A program made the position numbers and the translations under genes. A stretch of 64,000 bases of DNA from Enterobacter sp. RHBSTW-00175 (GTDB taxonomy: Bacteria; Pseudomonadota; Gammaproteobacteria; Enterobacterales; Enterobacteriaceae), in the NCBI RefSeq assembly GCF_013927005.1, contig NZ_CP055930.1, positions 4,216,001 to 4,280,000 on the forward strand, written 5' to 3'. Positions within the stretch are counted from its first letter, which is position 1, and each line of letters begins with the position of its first letter. This document shows positions 11,324 to 19,668 of the stretch, in pieces. The notes beneath the pieces were generated by a model. The model searched no databases, was not told the DNA's origin, and saw nothing but the letters and a program-made list of their open reading frames with translations.

Positions 11324-11350
11324 CGGTCCGCCCCGTGCCATGAGCGGACG
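11324..11350. repeat. GTCCGCTC palindromic interspersed repeat, copy B
   Basis: GGTCCGCCCCGTGCCATGAGCGGACG: same core GTCCGC-cCGTGCCA-GCGGAC as copies A and C. It sits downstream of the secreted protein gene and before the GntR stop. Confidence 0.55.
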
Positions 11351-11383
11351 AATGCCTTCAGTATTTCTTTTTTTTTCGGACCG

Positions 11384-12034
11384 CTAAGCAGTTTTGCTGC
11401 TGACGAATGCTTTCAAGAGCTTCCCTGCTATGTGAATGTGCCGAATCACCTCATCTCGTGCTTTCCCGGCGTTACGCTCCTGACAAGCCGCTAAAATGGC
11501 AGCATGATCGTCCTGAAACGCCTGGGTTTTAGCGAGCAGCTGCCGCTGTAGATATTCATAGCGCTCAATCTGATTGCGGGAATCATTAATCAGCATCAGC
11601 AAACGTTGATTTTTGCATCCACTATAAAGAAGGTCATGAAATTCACGGTTCAATACACCCTGGTTTTCAAAATCGGCCGTAGAAGCAAGCAAGGAGTGCG
11701 CCAGTTCAGCTCTTGCCAGAGTATCCTCATTCAGAGCCTTTACAGCATGAAAAATAGCCTCACCTTCCAGTAATGCCCGAAGTTGGTATATCTCGTCCAG
11801 ATCGTCTACGGAAAGGGTCCTGACTACTGCACCACGATTTCTATAAATATCAACCAGGCCATCATGCTCCAGCTGTCTGATGGCCTCTCTCATGGGTATG
11901 CGGCTAACAGAAAAATGGGCAGCAAGATCCCTTTCGACAAGTCTGTCGCCGTCACGAAGGGTTCCGTTATTAATCAATTTTCTTAGCTCAATAGCGAGCA
12001 GGTCTGCAGTGGATTGGCTGGTCAGGTTCATCAT
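11384..12034 (-). CDS. GntR-family (FCD) transcriptional regulator
   Basis: 216 residues. Winged helix-turn-helix at about 10-75 (DRLVERDLAAHFSVSRIPMREAIRQLEHDGL) and an all-helical FCD effector domain at about 80-205, with candidate metal/ligand histidines in NREFHDLLY and HIHIAG. It belongs to the FadR subfamily, which sense small carboxylates or related metabolites. GGAGTAA precedes the ATG. It is divergent from the OsmC gene across a perfect palindrome at 12057-12070, so it probably controls both itself and OsmC. Confidence 0.85.
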   Translation of the reverse strand: MMNLTSQSTADLLAIELRKLINNGTLRDGDRLVERDLAAHFSVSRIPMREAIRQLEHDGLVDIYRNRGAVVRTLSVDDLDEIYQLRALLEGEAIFHAVKALNEDTLARAELAHSLLASTADFENQGVLNREFHDLLYSGCKNQRLLMLINDSRNQIERYEYLQRQLLAKTQAFQDDHAAILAACQERNAGKARDEVIRHIHIAGKLLKAFVSSKTA

Positions 12035-12056
12035 TTACTCCATAAACTCATGGAAT

Positions 12057-12070
12057 AATGGTATACCATT
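12057..12070. promoter_or_regulatory. Palindromic operator AATGGTATACCATT
   Basis: A perfect 14-bp inverted repeat in the gntR-osmC divergent region, of the TGGTATACCA type bound by FadR/VanR-like GntR regulators. It lies 23 bp before gntR and 83 bp before the OsmC gene. Confidence 0.7.
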
Positions 12071-12152
12071 TGATATATTGAGTCTAGTTACTCGGAGTTA
12101 AATTCCTTAACATCAAGAAAATCAATAAGTTTTACTCATCAGGAGATCGGGC

Positions 12153-12626
12153 ATGGGCAAGCGTGAGCATCATTATCAGGTGAATATTGAGTGGAAAGGA
12201 AATACAGGGAGAGGTACTGAATCTTATAAAGCCTATGATCGCAATTATGAAATAACATCAGGTTCAAAATCTGTCATTTTGGGATCATCAGACCCGGCTT
12301 TTCTTGGCGATGCCGCTCGCTGGAATCCGGAAGATCTTCTTGTTGCCTCGGCATCAGCCTGCCACAAACTATGGTATCTGCACTTATGCGCCGAAGCGGG
12401 AATAAGCGTCTATTCGTATATTGACCGGGCTGAAGGCACAATGCTTGAAGGGGAAAAAGGGTGCTTCACTGGAATTTGTCTTAAACCTGAAATAACTCTC
12501 CGAAAAGGTGATGATATTGAACGTGCTTTGCATCTTCATCACCGTGCGCATGAACTTTGTTTTATTGCCAACTCACTGAATTTCCAGATCTCCTGCCAGC
12601 CAGTCATAACCCACAGTGTAGATTAA
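12153..12626 (+). CDS. OsmC-family peroxiredoxin-like protein
   Basis: 157 residues with the OsmC fold signatures: [20 protein letters not shown] carries the first cysteine, and [11 protein letters not shown] carries the second, the pair used for organic hydroperoxide reduction in OsmC/Ohr proteins. The spacing fits the OsmC/YhfA-like superfamily rather than classic Ohr. GGAGATCGGGC precedes ATG 12153. Divergent from a GntR regulator; probably cytoplasmic detoxification induced by a metabolite. Composition matches neither the AT-rich left part nor icd. Confidence 0.85.
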   Translation: MGKREHHYQVNIEWKGNTGRGTESYKAYDRNYEITSGSKSVILGSSDPAFLGDAARWNPEDLLVASASACHKLWYLHLCAEAGISVYSYIDRAEGTMLEGEKGCFTGICLKPEITLRKGDDIERALHLHHRAHELCFIANSLNFQISCQPVITHSVD

Positions 12627-12687
12627 ATACCAGAAGAAGTTCATTAGGCCGTTAGAGGCGGCACAGGTAGGTCTGATAATTCTCGAC

Positions 12688-12709
12688 GTCCGCTCCGTGC
12701 CAGCAGCGG
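12688..12709. repeat. GTCCGCTC interspersed repeat, copy C, at IS66 junction
   Basis: GTCCGCTCCGTGCCAGCAGCGG, a copy of the palindrome whose right arm runs directly into the IS66-type remnant, so the repeat marks the breakpoint. Confidence 0.5.
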
Positions 12710-13215
12710 TGTGGTTCTCCTACTCTCCCGACCGCAAAGGTATCCACCCGCAGCGACATCTGGCGGACTACAACGGTATCCTGCAGGCCGATGCGTACGC
12801 GGGTTACAACGCCCTCTATGAAATTGGGCGGGTAACCGAAGCGGCCTGCATGGGCATGTCCGACGCAAGATCCACGATGTACATGTTCGCCATCCAACGG
12901 CAGTAACAACAGAGGCGCTCAGCCGTATCGGGGTGCTGTATGCTATCGAATTGGGGAACGACAATAGCCTGTGTGAAAACGCGCTCCGTGTGGTTACGTT
13001 GGGATGCCGTAACTACATGTTCTTCGGCTCTGATGGTGGTGGCAGTGCGGCAGCGATGTACAGTCTGATCTCAACGGCATCGAGCCGGAAACGTGGCTAC
13101 GTCACGTCATCAACATCTGGTCCGCCAACCGGCTGAAAGAGTTACTGCCATGGAACGTCACCCTCTCTGTAAACTAATTTTTACCCTACGTCCTTGGTGG
13201 GGAGCTTACCAATGC
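12700..13215 (+). pseudogene. IS66-family TnpC remnant with right end
   Basis: Frames read [30 protein letters not shown] and, after shifts, fragments like [10 protein letters not shown] and WNVTLSVN, all characteristic of the C-terminal half of the IS66 transposase. Several frameshifts and at least one internal deletion disrupt it. The sequence to about 13215 resembles an IS66 right end. No intact open frame remains. Confidence 0.75.
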
Positions 13216-13389
13216 CGGGTATTATTGAAAATAAGTGTTTATGGATAGCGATACACGTCAGCCAGTGTCAAGTAAGAGGATATGAATCTCGGTCAGATAC
13301 ATCGGGAACATACCCCCACCATATAGGTGGCAGGGGTTAATAATAATGTCAGCCGGTCTGCCCGCGAATAACATAGCGGACTCATGTCG

Positions 13390-14751
13390 CTATTTTTTAG
13401 GAGTGATTTTCGTCACTGAACCTGTTTGAGCTTTATCCCCGGCAGTTCCATACATGGACACCAGATAAACGGCACCATCAGTCGCGGCGGTGAGGTGGTT
13501 TGGCGTTTCGTCCATCGGGATATTAGCGACCAGTTTACCGTCCTTGTCCAGAACAGCAACGGTTCCGCCTGCACGGGTGGCGGCGAAAACCTGCGACGTC
13601 ACAGGATCCCAGACGACAGATACGCCCCCGGCACCAATGTAAGTATCAGCGAGAACCTTGCCTTCCGCATCAAGAACCACGACATTGTTCGTCTCCTGGG
13701 AAACGACGTAAAGACGGCCGCTCTCCGGATCGCGAGCGATGTCGGTTGCGCCTTGCGCCTCAGGTACCTTCACCGTCGTGCTCTTGCCCGTTTTAAGATC
13801 AATCCAACCTACCCATGGCGTATCGCGGCTGACGCCATAGAGTTTCCCACCAGCACTATCGAGGGCAAGATCGGTATTGTTAAAGAGGTTTTTGCCACGC
13901 TCCACCACGAACTCAAGTTGACCGATGTGTTCCAGCGTTTTTGTGTCATATACCTCGATAAAACCGGTCAACGCCGCGCTGACATAGGCCCGATTGTGGG
14001 CTTCATCAACAATCACATCGCGTGGATGTGCGACAGATCCCTCGGGAAAGACTTTCACAACGGAAAGGGTCTTGGCGTCATAGACGGTCACCGTCTCGGC
14101 AAGCGTGTTCGTCGTCCAGACATGATGATGGACATTATCAACACCGACGCCGAAGACGCCAATCTGCCCACCCTTTTTGTCTTTAGGCAGCGTAGCCTCC
14201 GCTTCGACAGCCAGCGTTGCGGCATTCAGCCTCATCAGGCGGCTACCATCCTTCGGGCCGCGTGCAGAGGTCACGAACAACTTCCCGTCGGCCGAAACTG
14301 CCGACTGATAAGCCCGCTCGCCGACGGAAACGTGTTGCAGCCTGAAAGCCTCGGTGTTTTTCGGGGGAACAACCTGGGATAATTTCAGCATGACCTGCGA
14401 AACGCTCGCGGGATTTTGCGTGATCACAGTGAGTGGATGAAGACCTGTAGCAGCATCGGCCGGAACGTTTAGCGGAATAGTAAGGTTTCCCTTCTCGTCA
14501 GCGGTCAGTGGTTTCGGTGTCAGGACTTCAGCGCCATTCAGCACGGTGACGGTCGCCCCCGCCTGCAGGCTCTTAATCGTTATAACCGTTTTATCTCCGG
14601 GCTTAACAGGAATTTCCCGTGATCCGGCACGGACACTTCCCGGAAAGGTGGTGCTGGCGGCTACCCATTGGCTATCGGCGTATGCCGTTGTGGCGGTTGA
14701 CATCGCAATAGTGGAGGCCAGCAACATTGAACGGACTGAAATTCTTCTCAT
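13390..14751 (-). CDS. Exported YncE-like beta-propeller protein, Fur-controlled
   Basis: 453 residues from ATG 14751, chosen because GGAGATAAG directly precedes it; an upstream in-frame start (14787) lacks one. Residues 1-27 form a signal peptide ending AYA. Residues 30-125 look like an Ig-like domain. From about 140, repeated blades (LFVTSARG, RAYVSAALTG, KLYGVSRDT, RLYVVSQETNN, QVFAATRAGG) form a seven-bladed YncE-type propeller, about 100 residues longer than YncE. A Fur box lies 128 bp upstream, so iron limitation should induce it. It may assist an iron uptake system, but no transporter is adjacent. Confidence 0.75.
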   Translation of the reverse strand: MRRISVRSMLLASTIAMSTATTAYADSQWVAASTTFPGSVRAGSREIPVKPGDKTVITIKSLQAGATVTVLNGAEVLTPKPLTADEKGNLTIPLNVPADAATGLHPLTVITQNPASVSQVMLKLSQVVPPKNTEAFRLQHVSVGERAYQSAVSADGKLFVTSARGPKDGSRLMRLNAATLAVEAEATLPKDKKGGQIGVFGVGVDNVHHHVWTTNTLAETVTVYDAKTLSVVKVFPEGSVAHPRDVIVDEAHNRAYVSAALTGFIEVYDTKTLEHIGQLEFVVERGKNLFNNTDLALDSAGGKLYGVSRDTPWVGWIDLKTGKSTTVKVPEAQGATDIARDPESGRLYVVSQETNNVVVLDAEGKVLADTYIGAGGVSVVWDPVTSQVFAATRAGGTVAVLDKDGKLVANIPMDETPNHLTAATDGAVYLVSMYGTAGDKAQTGSVTKITPKK

Positions 14752-14878
14752 CTTATCTCCATAAACTGTATTGATGCTGCATCTCAATGCAGCCAGACGT
14801 TATTCCCCACGCACTGAGTCTTACCTTCCGCCATGAGAAATATGTCTTGTTATAAGCGCAATCAACATACCATACAGA

Positions 14879-14893
14879 TGAAAATAATTATCA
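14879..14893 (-). promoter_or_regulatory. Fur box
   Basis: TGAAAAT-A-ATTATCA matches the 7-1-7 Fur motif TGATAAT-n-ATTATCA with one mismatch. It lies upstream of the beta-propeller gene in the stretch 14752-15100, which otherwise shows no gene. Confidence 0.75.
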
Positions 14894-15100
14894 TTACTGT
14901 TTTTAGTGATATCTTAAATGCAGGGGGAGTTTGATGTAAGCGGATGAACGAGCTGGAGATTTTTCGGTTAGGGCGGCAGTGTGCCAGAAGCTGAAGTGAC
15001 TAACAACAAACTGTGTTAATCAACAGGGAACGGGTAAGAGTGTGAAAGCGCCGAAGAGTACCCACAGTACATTGGTGTATCATGCGCAGTTTTTAGTACC

Positions 15101-15592
15101 TCATTCTACGTTCTGGAATAGTGGCTCCGGTAGTATCGGCGGGGTAGAGTCTTCATAGCGCAGCCAGTTCTGCCACTGGTTATGAATCCTTAATTCAATC
15201 AGAGCTATTTCACGATCAGCAGCTTTAATCCCCTGAATGCTACCTCCCTGCCACTCTACACCAGTAGCATTTGATGCCGTATCAATCAGAATGTCCCACG
15301 CCTTATTTTCTGCCTCAAAGGCATTAAGGGTCTGCTCATCCCGTGTTGCCAAAATGCGCTGACGTGCTGCGCTTACATACTTCGCTTCGACAGACTTAAC
15401 TGCATCACGTTTTGTGCCCATACAATCATTCATATCAATGGTGGTCTGCTGGGGATTGTCAGGGCAAGCTATCTCAAAAGTTTCGGCATTATCTTTGAGT
15501 ACACTGCCTGGCAGCGGAACTTCGGCATGACCTTGTAAACCGTATCCTAATAAAATAGCTAGCGGTATCAGGCGATAGTGTAGTTGAGACAT
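15101..15592 (-). CDS. LprI/DUF1311-like periplasmic protein
   Basis: 163 residues: signal peptide MSQLHYRLIPLAILLGYGLQGHA, then a cysteine-paired helical domain with ETFEIACPDNPQQTTIDMNDCM and later ENKAWDILIDT, the pattern of the LprI/DUF1311 family (named for a mycobacterial lysozyme inhibitor). Function here is unproven. It is the last gene before the icd 3' duplicate; 15593-15841 holds nothing recognisable. Confidence 0.65.
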   Translation of the reverse strand: MSQLHYRLIPLAILLGYGLQGHAEVPLPGSVLKDNAETFEIACPDNPQQTTIDMNDCMGTKRDAVKSVEAKYVSAARQRILATRDEQTLNAFEAENKAWDILIDTASNATGVEWQGGSIQGIKAADREIALIELRIHNQWQNWLRYEDSTPPILPEPLFQNVE

Positions 15593-15841
15593 ATTGGGAA
15601 GTTATTAAAGATTATTGTTATATCGACAGTAGCACATCTCGAATGCAAAGAGCACCCTGCCTGGGTAATTTCTGAATGAGGACCGAAGTTTTCAAAGTTA
15701 CCTCCATTTAGCAGCAAAGTGGTTATCAAAACTCTACGTAAACCATACAAAATCAGCTAGTTATGAAGAAGGTAAAAATCATTGAGATAGTTGCCTGTGA
15801 ACCATTAAATCCAATCGACTAATCTTGATTACTAAAACTAC

Positions 15842-15954
15842 TGCTGCGCCATATGGAATGGTTCGAAGCCGCAGACCTGATTGTTAAAGGTATGGAAGGC
15901 GCTAAGCTGCTGAAATGTTCAGAGTTTGGCGATGCGATTATCGCGAACATGTAA
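15842..15954 (+). pseudogene. Duplicated icd 3' end with 51-bp internal deletion (attachment-site scar)
   Basis: About 113 bp matches icd 6054-6217, including the stop codon, with a few silent changes. It lacks exactly the 51 bp between two ATGGAAGGCGC repeats, leaving one copy at 15892-15902. The match continues past the stop into the icd terminator. This is what remains of the second attachment site from integration at icd. Confidence 0.9.
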
Positions 15955-15976
15955 TCCAGACTCTGGGTTAAACAAG

Positions 15977-16006
15977 AACGGGAGCCGATGGGTTCCCGTT
16001 TTTTTT
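15977..16006 (+). terminator. Duplicate of the icd terminator
   Basis: AACGGGAGCC-GAT-GGGTTCCCGTT followed by eight Ts, one base different from the hairpin at 6240. Confidence 0.85.
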
Positions 16007-16088
16007 CGTGTCGTTTATCTGTAAGAAGCAGGCGTTTACCCTTAAGATGCGCACTGCAGAACCCGCTAATCGCCAGACGAGAGACAAG

Positions 16089-16334
16089 ATGAACAACGAC
16101 ATCCCCCTGAAATACTACGACATCGTAGACGAGTATTCGACTGAGGCCGCTGAGACGGTGAGCGAGGCAGAGCGTGACTCGCTTGCTAACTATTTCCAGC
16201 TGCTGCTCACCCGTTTAATGAACAACGAAGAAATCAGCGAAGAAGCGCAGCAAGAGATGGCCAGTGAAGCTGGCATTAATGCGTTGCGCATTGATGATAT
16301 CGCCAACTTCCTGAATCAATGGGGTAACGAGTAA
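16089..16334 (+). CDS. ymjA: YmjA-like protein (DUF2543)
   Basis: 81 residues from ATG 16089 ([19 protein letters not shown]). Acidic and helical, ending FLNQWGNE, closely matching E. coli YmjA as remembered. The longer frame from 16008 adds an unrelated N-terminus and is rejected; GAGAGACAAG precedes the chosen start. Function is unknown. It lies just beyond the icd duplicate. Confidence 0.8.
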   Translation: MNNDIPLKYYDIVDEYSTEAAETVSEAERDSLANYFQLLLTRLMNNEEISEEAQQEMASEAGINALRIDDIANFLNQWGNE

Positions 16335-17151
16335 CGGAAAAAGCGCCGTGCCGTACTCTTAAAACGTTTTGCCCTGATGTTTTGCTATGCAGCTCAGCAT
16401 GACGCTATCGGACCACATGCATTTTTTTCGTACCACGTGCGAAGAGGGCTGTTCGACGAACAGGGCGAACATAAGCGTCAGGAAAAAGAGTATCAAGGGA
16501 ACCGCTGAAGATAGTTTCACGTTTTTACCAAATGAGTGATTTTGCCAGGCTAATCTACAGCCTGAATATGACGGCTTTATTGTTGGAATATGAAATACAA
16601 ACGCCTGAGTTAGACAACCTCTACAGCTCAACCAACTTAGAAACGCTGGCGATTTGGCGTGAGAGTATAGATACGGGTAACCTGATACAAGCGTATTATG
16701 CACCTCAGAAGTTTGCTCTGGCGACAGGTTTTCAGCCGCAGATGTCCGGGGGCATTGAATTGCTGTTCAGTGAACGACAGTCTTTGACCCGAAAATTCTG
16801 CTGCAGCCCTTCGCCAGACTTTTTGCGAAGAAGTCCTTAACCCCCCATGAAAGACGAGCTACTGTTGCGCCACGCACACACCGTTACCCGCGCCATTCTT
16901 GCATACGACTTTGCTGCGCTATGGGGCGGAACGTTTACCTGTGTCCCTGAGGTTGTTCTTTCTTGAGCACGGATCACAGCGTTACGGAGAGGTTGCAGTG
17001 CGCATCAATAACAACTGGACGCGTTGTTATCCCGTTACGCTAGCGACTGGGGGAGTTGACTGAGCCTGTGAGGATTTTCGACAGTTCGTTTCGGCTGAGT
17101 GATTTTGAAAAATACCAGCCCTGGATCAGCGAATCACGGTAGCGTGAAGAG
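16335..17151. other. Gene debris between ymjA and IS1
   Basis: No complete gene. Short coding-like stretches in changing frames: residues such as LNMTALLLEYEIQTPELDNL (16555 on), SGGIELLFSERQSLTRKF (16750 on) and MKDELLLRHAHTVTRAILAY (16847 on). This looks like one or more frameshifted genes, truncated on the right by IS1. I do not recognise the family. Confidence 0.45.
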
Positions 17152-17166
17152 GGTAATGACTCCAAC

Positions 17167-17670
17167 TTATTGATAGTGTTTTATGTTCAGATAATGCCCG
17201 ATGACTTTGTCATGCAGCTCCACCGATTTTGAGAACGACAGCGACTTCCGTCCCAGCCGTGCCAGGTGCTGCCTCAGATTCAGGTTATGCCGCTCAATTC
17301 GCTGCGTATATCGCTTGCTGATTACGTGCAGCTTTCCCTTCAGGCGGGATTCATACAGCGGCCAGCCATCCGTCATCCATATCACCACGTCAAAGGGTGA
17401 CAGCAGGCTCATAAGACGCCCCAGCGTCGCCATAGTGCGTTCACCGAATACGTGCGCAACAACCGTCTTCCGGAGCCTGTCATACGCGTAAAACAGCCAG
17501 CGCTGGCGCGATTTAGCCCCGACGTATCCCCACTGTTCGTCCATTTCCGCGCAGACGATGACGTCACTGCCCGGCTGTATGCGCGAGGTTACCGACTGCG
17601 GCCTGAGTTTTTTAAATGGCGGAAAATCGTGTTGAGGCCAACGCCCATAATGCGGGCGGTTGCCCGGCAT
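17167..17670 (-). CDS. insB: IS1 InsB (copy 2)
   Basis: 167 residues, same sequence as the protein at 7655-8158; the catalytic part of the InsAB' frameshift transposase. Confidence 0.95.
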   Translation of the reverse strand: MPGNRPHYGRWPQHDFPPFKKLRPQSVTSRIQPGSDVIVCAEMDEQWGYVGAKSRQRWLFYAYDRLRKTVVAHVFGERTMATLGRLMSLLSPFDVVIWMTDGWPLYESRLKGKLHVISKRYTQRIERHNLNLRQHLARLGRKSLSFSKSVELHDKVIGHYLNIKHYQ

Positions 17671-17864
17671 CCAACGCCATTCATGGCCATATCAATGATT
17701 TTCTGGTGCGTACCGGGTTGAGAAGCGGTGTAAGTGAACTGCAGTTGCCATGTTTTACGGCAGTGAGAGCAGAGATAGCGCTGATGTCCGGCGGTGCTTT
17801 TGCCGTTACGCACCACCCCGTCAGTAGCTGAACAGGAGGGACAGCTGATAGAAACAGAAGCCAC
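17589..17864 (-). CDS. insA: IS1 InsA (copy 2)
   Basis: 91 residues, same sequence as the protein at 8077-8352, with zinc-finger cysteines and helix-turn-helix intact. Confidence 0.95.
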   Translation of the reverse strand: MASVSISCPSCSATDGVVRNGKSTAGHQRYLCSHCRKTWQLQFTYTASQPGTHQKIIDMAMNGVGCRATARIMGVGLNTIFRHLKNSGRSR

Positions 17865-17990
17865 TGGAGCACCTCAAAAACACCATCATACACTAAATCA
17901 GTAAGTTGGCAGCATCACCGGGTTTGCCATATGTCTAATTGAAATTATTAGTTCTGATGGGTATTCTTCCATCTAAAAACAGGAGTGATC

Positions 17991-18344
17991 ATGCGCATTA
18001 AATCCATTCCATCCCCAAATGCTAAAAAGAGTTCTCGGAAAAAAAACGCCGGGACGGCCTCTGTTTCTACTCCACTTTTTGGTCCCCATAGTGTTAGGCC
18101 TGTTGGTGATAGTCCTGAAAGTATCGCTCGGGAAAATGCAACAAAATTGCGTGAGCGAAATTTCAGAAAAATTGCTGAGACTCTCTACAAATCTGGTGTC
18201 ATAACATTGGTCACATTTGATAGAGAGTGCTCTGCAGTAGGAAAAGACAGGAAGTATTTACGACATATCTTTTCTCTCCTTTTGGCCGAAAAGGTCAAGG
18301 CTAAGAAAAAGAAGCTTGCCTCCAAAAGCAAGAAGAAAAACTAA
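17991..18344 (+). CDS. Basic protein of unknown function at prophage left edge
   Basis: 117 residues from ATG 17991 with AGGAGTGATC upstream. Lysine/serine-rich N-terminus (PSPNAKKSSRKKNAG), a helical middle (ENATKLRERNFRKIAETLYKSGVITLVTFDREC) and a strongly basic tail ending KKKKLASKSKKKN. Possibly nucleic-acid binding by charge alone; no family recognised. It is the first gene after IS1 and converges with the leftward early genes. Confidence 0.6.
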   Translation: MRIKSIPSPNAKKSSRKKNAGTASVSTPLFGPHSVRPVGDSPESIARENATKLRERNFRKIAETLYKSGVITLVTFDRECSAVGKDRKYLRHIFSLLLAEKVKAKKKKLASKSKKKN

Positions 18345-18440
18345 ACTCTCTTTTTTGGTGTTTTCCTTGCAGCTAATCATTCTTGGCCCCCAGAACGTTC
18401 TGAATCTCTTCGTCTATTTCATCGTTGGTTGGGTCTTCGT

Positions 18441-18659
18441 TCATAAGTCGCGAGCCTCTTTGTGAGCCTGTTCCAGCACTTCAGCAAAGGCCTTAACATC
18501 ATCACGAACTTGTCGTAACTCCAGAACGGCAACCTGAACTGCATACGCGAACATAGCAGTAGAGCGGTCACCTGATTTTTCACTGTCGCGCTGCATATTG
18601 ACTGCAACAGTCATCAGTTCATCCAACTGTTCACCGGTCATTGGTTTATTGGTGGTCAT
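18441..18659 (-). CDS. Small phage early protein
   Basis: 72 residues from ATG 18659 (MTTNKPMTGEQLDELMTVAV), helical, with a coiled tail (QVRDDVKAFAEVLEQAHKEARDL). AGGATGCC provides a suitably spaced ribosome site; a start at 18668 would leave no spacing. Overlaps the 3' end of the ParB-like gene by 14 bp, implying translational coupling. No function recognised. Confidence 0.65.
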   Translation of the reverse strand: MTTNKPMTGEQLDELMTVAVNMQRDSEKSGDRSTAMFAYAVQVAVLELRQVRDDVKAFAEVLEQAHKEARDL

Positions 18660-19668
18660 GATGGGCATCCTGTTGCAATTTATGTTGCTTAACGAAGTGG
18701 GCCACGGCTTTTGACTGGCTGGTAACAACCCCGTTAAGGGTTACGTTTTTGCCGCGGTAGATTTGAGCGGTGCCGATTTCAACGCCGCCGAGGCTGACGT
18801 GAAGAGTTTTCCCGCGCACTTCAGTGGAAGGTATTGGCTGTGACAGGCGGTAGGTTTCACGGGCATCTGTGATCGCTTTGTGCTCGTCGATAATCGACAG
18901 GGCTTCAGCCAGGGCAGCACCTTCAAGAGTGAAAACCCCCTCATCACTGATTGCAGCCTGGGCCATCAGCTCGACGAAACGGCGCGCGTTCTTGATGCTG
19001 AGTTCTGGAGCGATAGAGCTGCGGGTAACTTTCGTTTTGCCCTGTGCGGCGGCTACTGCTTTGTCATGCTGGAGAACTTCACCGGCCTGTTCGCCATACT
19101 CACGAACGCGGTCAACGGCTACATCAACAGACACTGCACCTGATTTAACTTCCTGCTGTACGTCATGGTTTGCTGTACTGAGGAGTAACAACTTCTCGAC
19201 GGTGGCCACAGACTTATTAACCAGCTTTGCGATCTCGCTGGTGGTCTGGTTGAAAGCGTTATGCAGCTCCTGAATAACCGCTGCCTGTTCCATATCGGAG
19301 AGAGGAAGCTGGTTGTTACTGGTCATGATGCGGGCCAGGCGCTGAACATCGTTACCGTTAAACGGCATGATGTGGATTCGGTCTACTGGCTTGCCAGCTT
19401 CTGCGCAGCGCGCATAGCAACGGCGGCGGCGGTGGCCTTCAACAACCCAGACACCACCTTCATCACGGGCGATAACTTCCAGTGGAGGAACGGAACCACC
19501 ATTCATCAGGTAGTTAAACAGTTCATCATCAGCCTGGCGGGTGCGCTCGTCGTCTTCACGTTTGTTGAAGCCTTCACGCACATGGATATCGGACAGGGCG
19601 ATAAACATCCCGGTGTCGGTACGCTTAATGCTCCCGTCACGGGTCATCTGTTTGAATGAGTTAGCCAT
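18646..19668 (-). CDS. ParB N-terminal-domain protein
   Basis: 340 residues. The ParB/Srx-type domain spans about 20-115, with VVEGHRRRRCYARC (the phosphate-binding box II, consensus GERRxRA) near residue 75 and a helix-turn-helix-like segment after it (TSEIAKLVNKSVATVEKLLLLS). Such proteins are CTP-dependent clamps or, in some phages, nucleases. No ParA partner or parS-like repeat is next to it, so plasmid-type partition is not supported. Leftward early operon; its start shares a base with the preceding gene's stop. Confidence 0.8.
   Translation of the reverse strand: MANSFKQMTRDGSIKRTDTGMFIALSDIHVREGFNKREDDERTRQADDELFNYLMNGGSVPPLEVIARDEGGVWVVEGHRRRRCYARCAEAGKPVDRIHIMPFNGNDVQRLARIMTSNNQLPLSDMEQAAVIQELHNAFNQTTSEIAKLVNKSVATVEKLLLLSTANHDVQQEVKSGAVSVDVAVDRVREYGEQAGEVLQHDKAVAAAQGKTKVTRSSIAPELSIKNARRFVELMAQAAISDEGVFTLEGAALAEALSIIDEHKAITDARETYRLSQPIPSTEVRGKTLHVSLGGVEIGTAQIYRGKNVTLNGVVTSQSKAVAHFVKQHKLQQDAHHDHQ

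Larger units (their letters stand above)
17152..17919 (-). mobile_element. IS1 element, copy 2 (768 bp, complete, no target duplication)
   Basis: The encoded InsA and InsB are identical to copy 1 (offset 9512 bp) and both ends are intact. Flanking 9-mers differ: CGTGAAGAG on the left, GGGTTTGCC on the right. The missing duplication points to an adjacent deletion or recombination after insertion. It forms the junction between chromosomal debris and the prophage. Confidence 0.95.

Noticed and set aside
15842..15954. Second functional icd
   Set aside because: Only the last 50 or so codons are present, with a 51-bp deletion; it is an attachment scar.
16359..16703. 114-residue leftward frame in the debris
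   Set aside because: No ribosome site and overlaps better rightward protein fragments; likely chance.
7640..17919. IS1-flanked composite transposon carrying the island genes
   Set aside because: The two IS1 copies are in the same orientation, but copy 1 has its own perfect 9-bp duplication and copy 2 none, and there is no shared duplication around the whole segment.
18646..19668. Plasmid-type partition system from the ParB-like gene
   Set aside because: No ParA gene and no parS-like repeats are visible beside it, and the neighbours are lambdoid.
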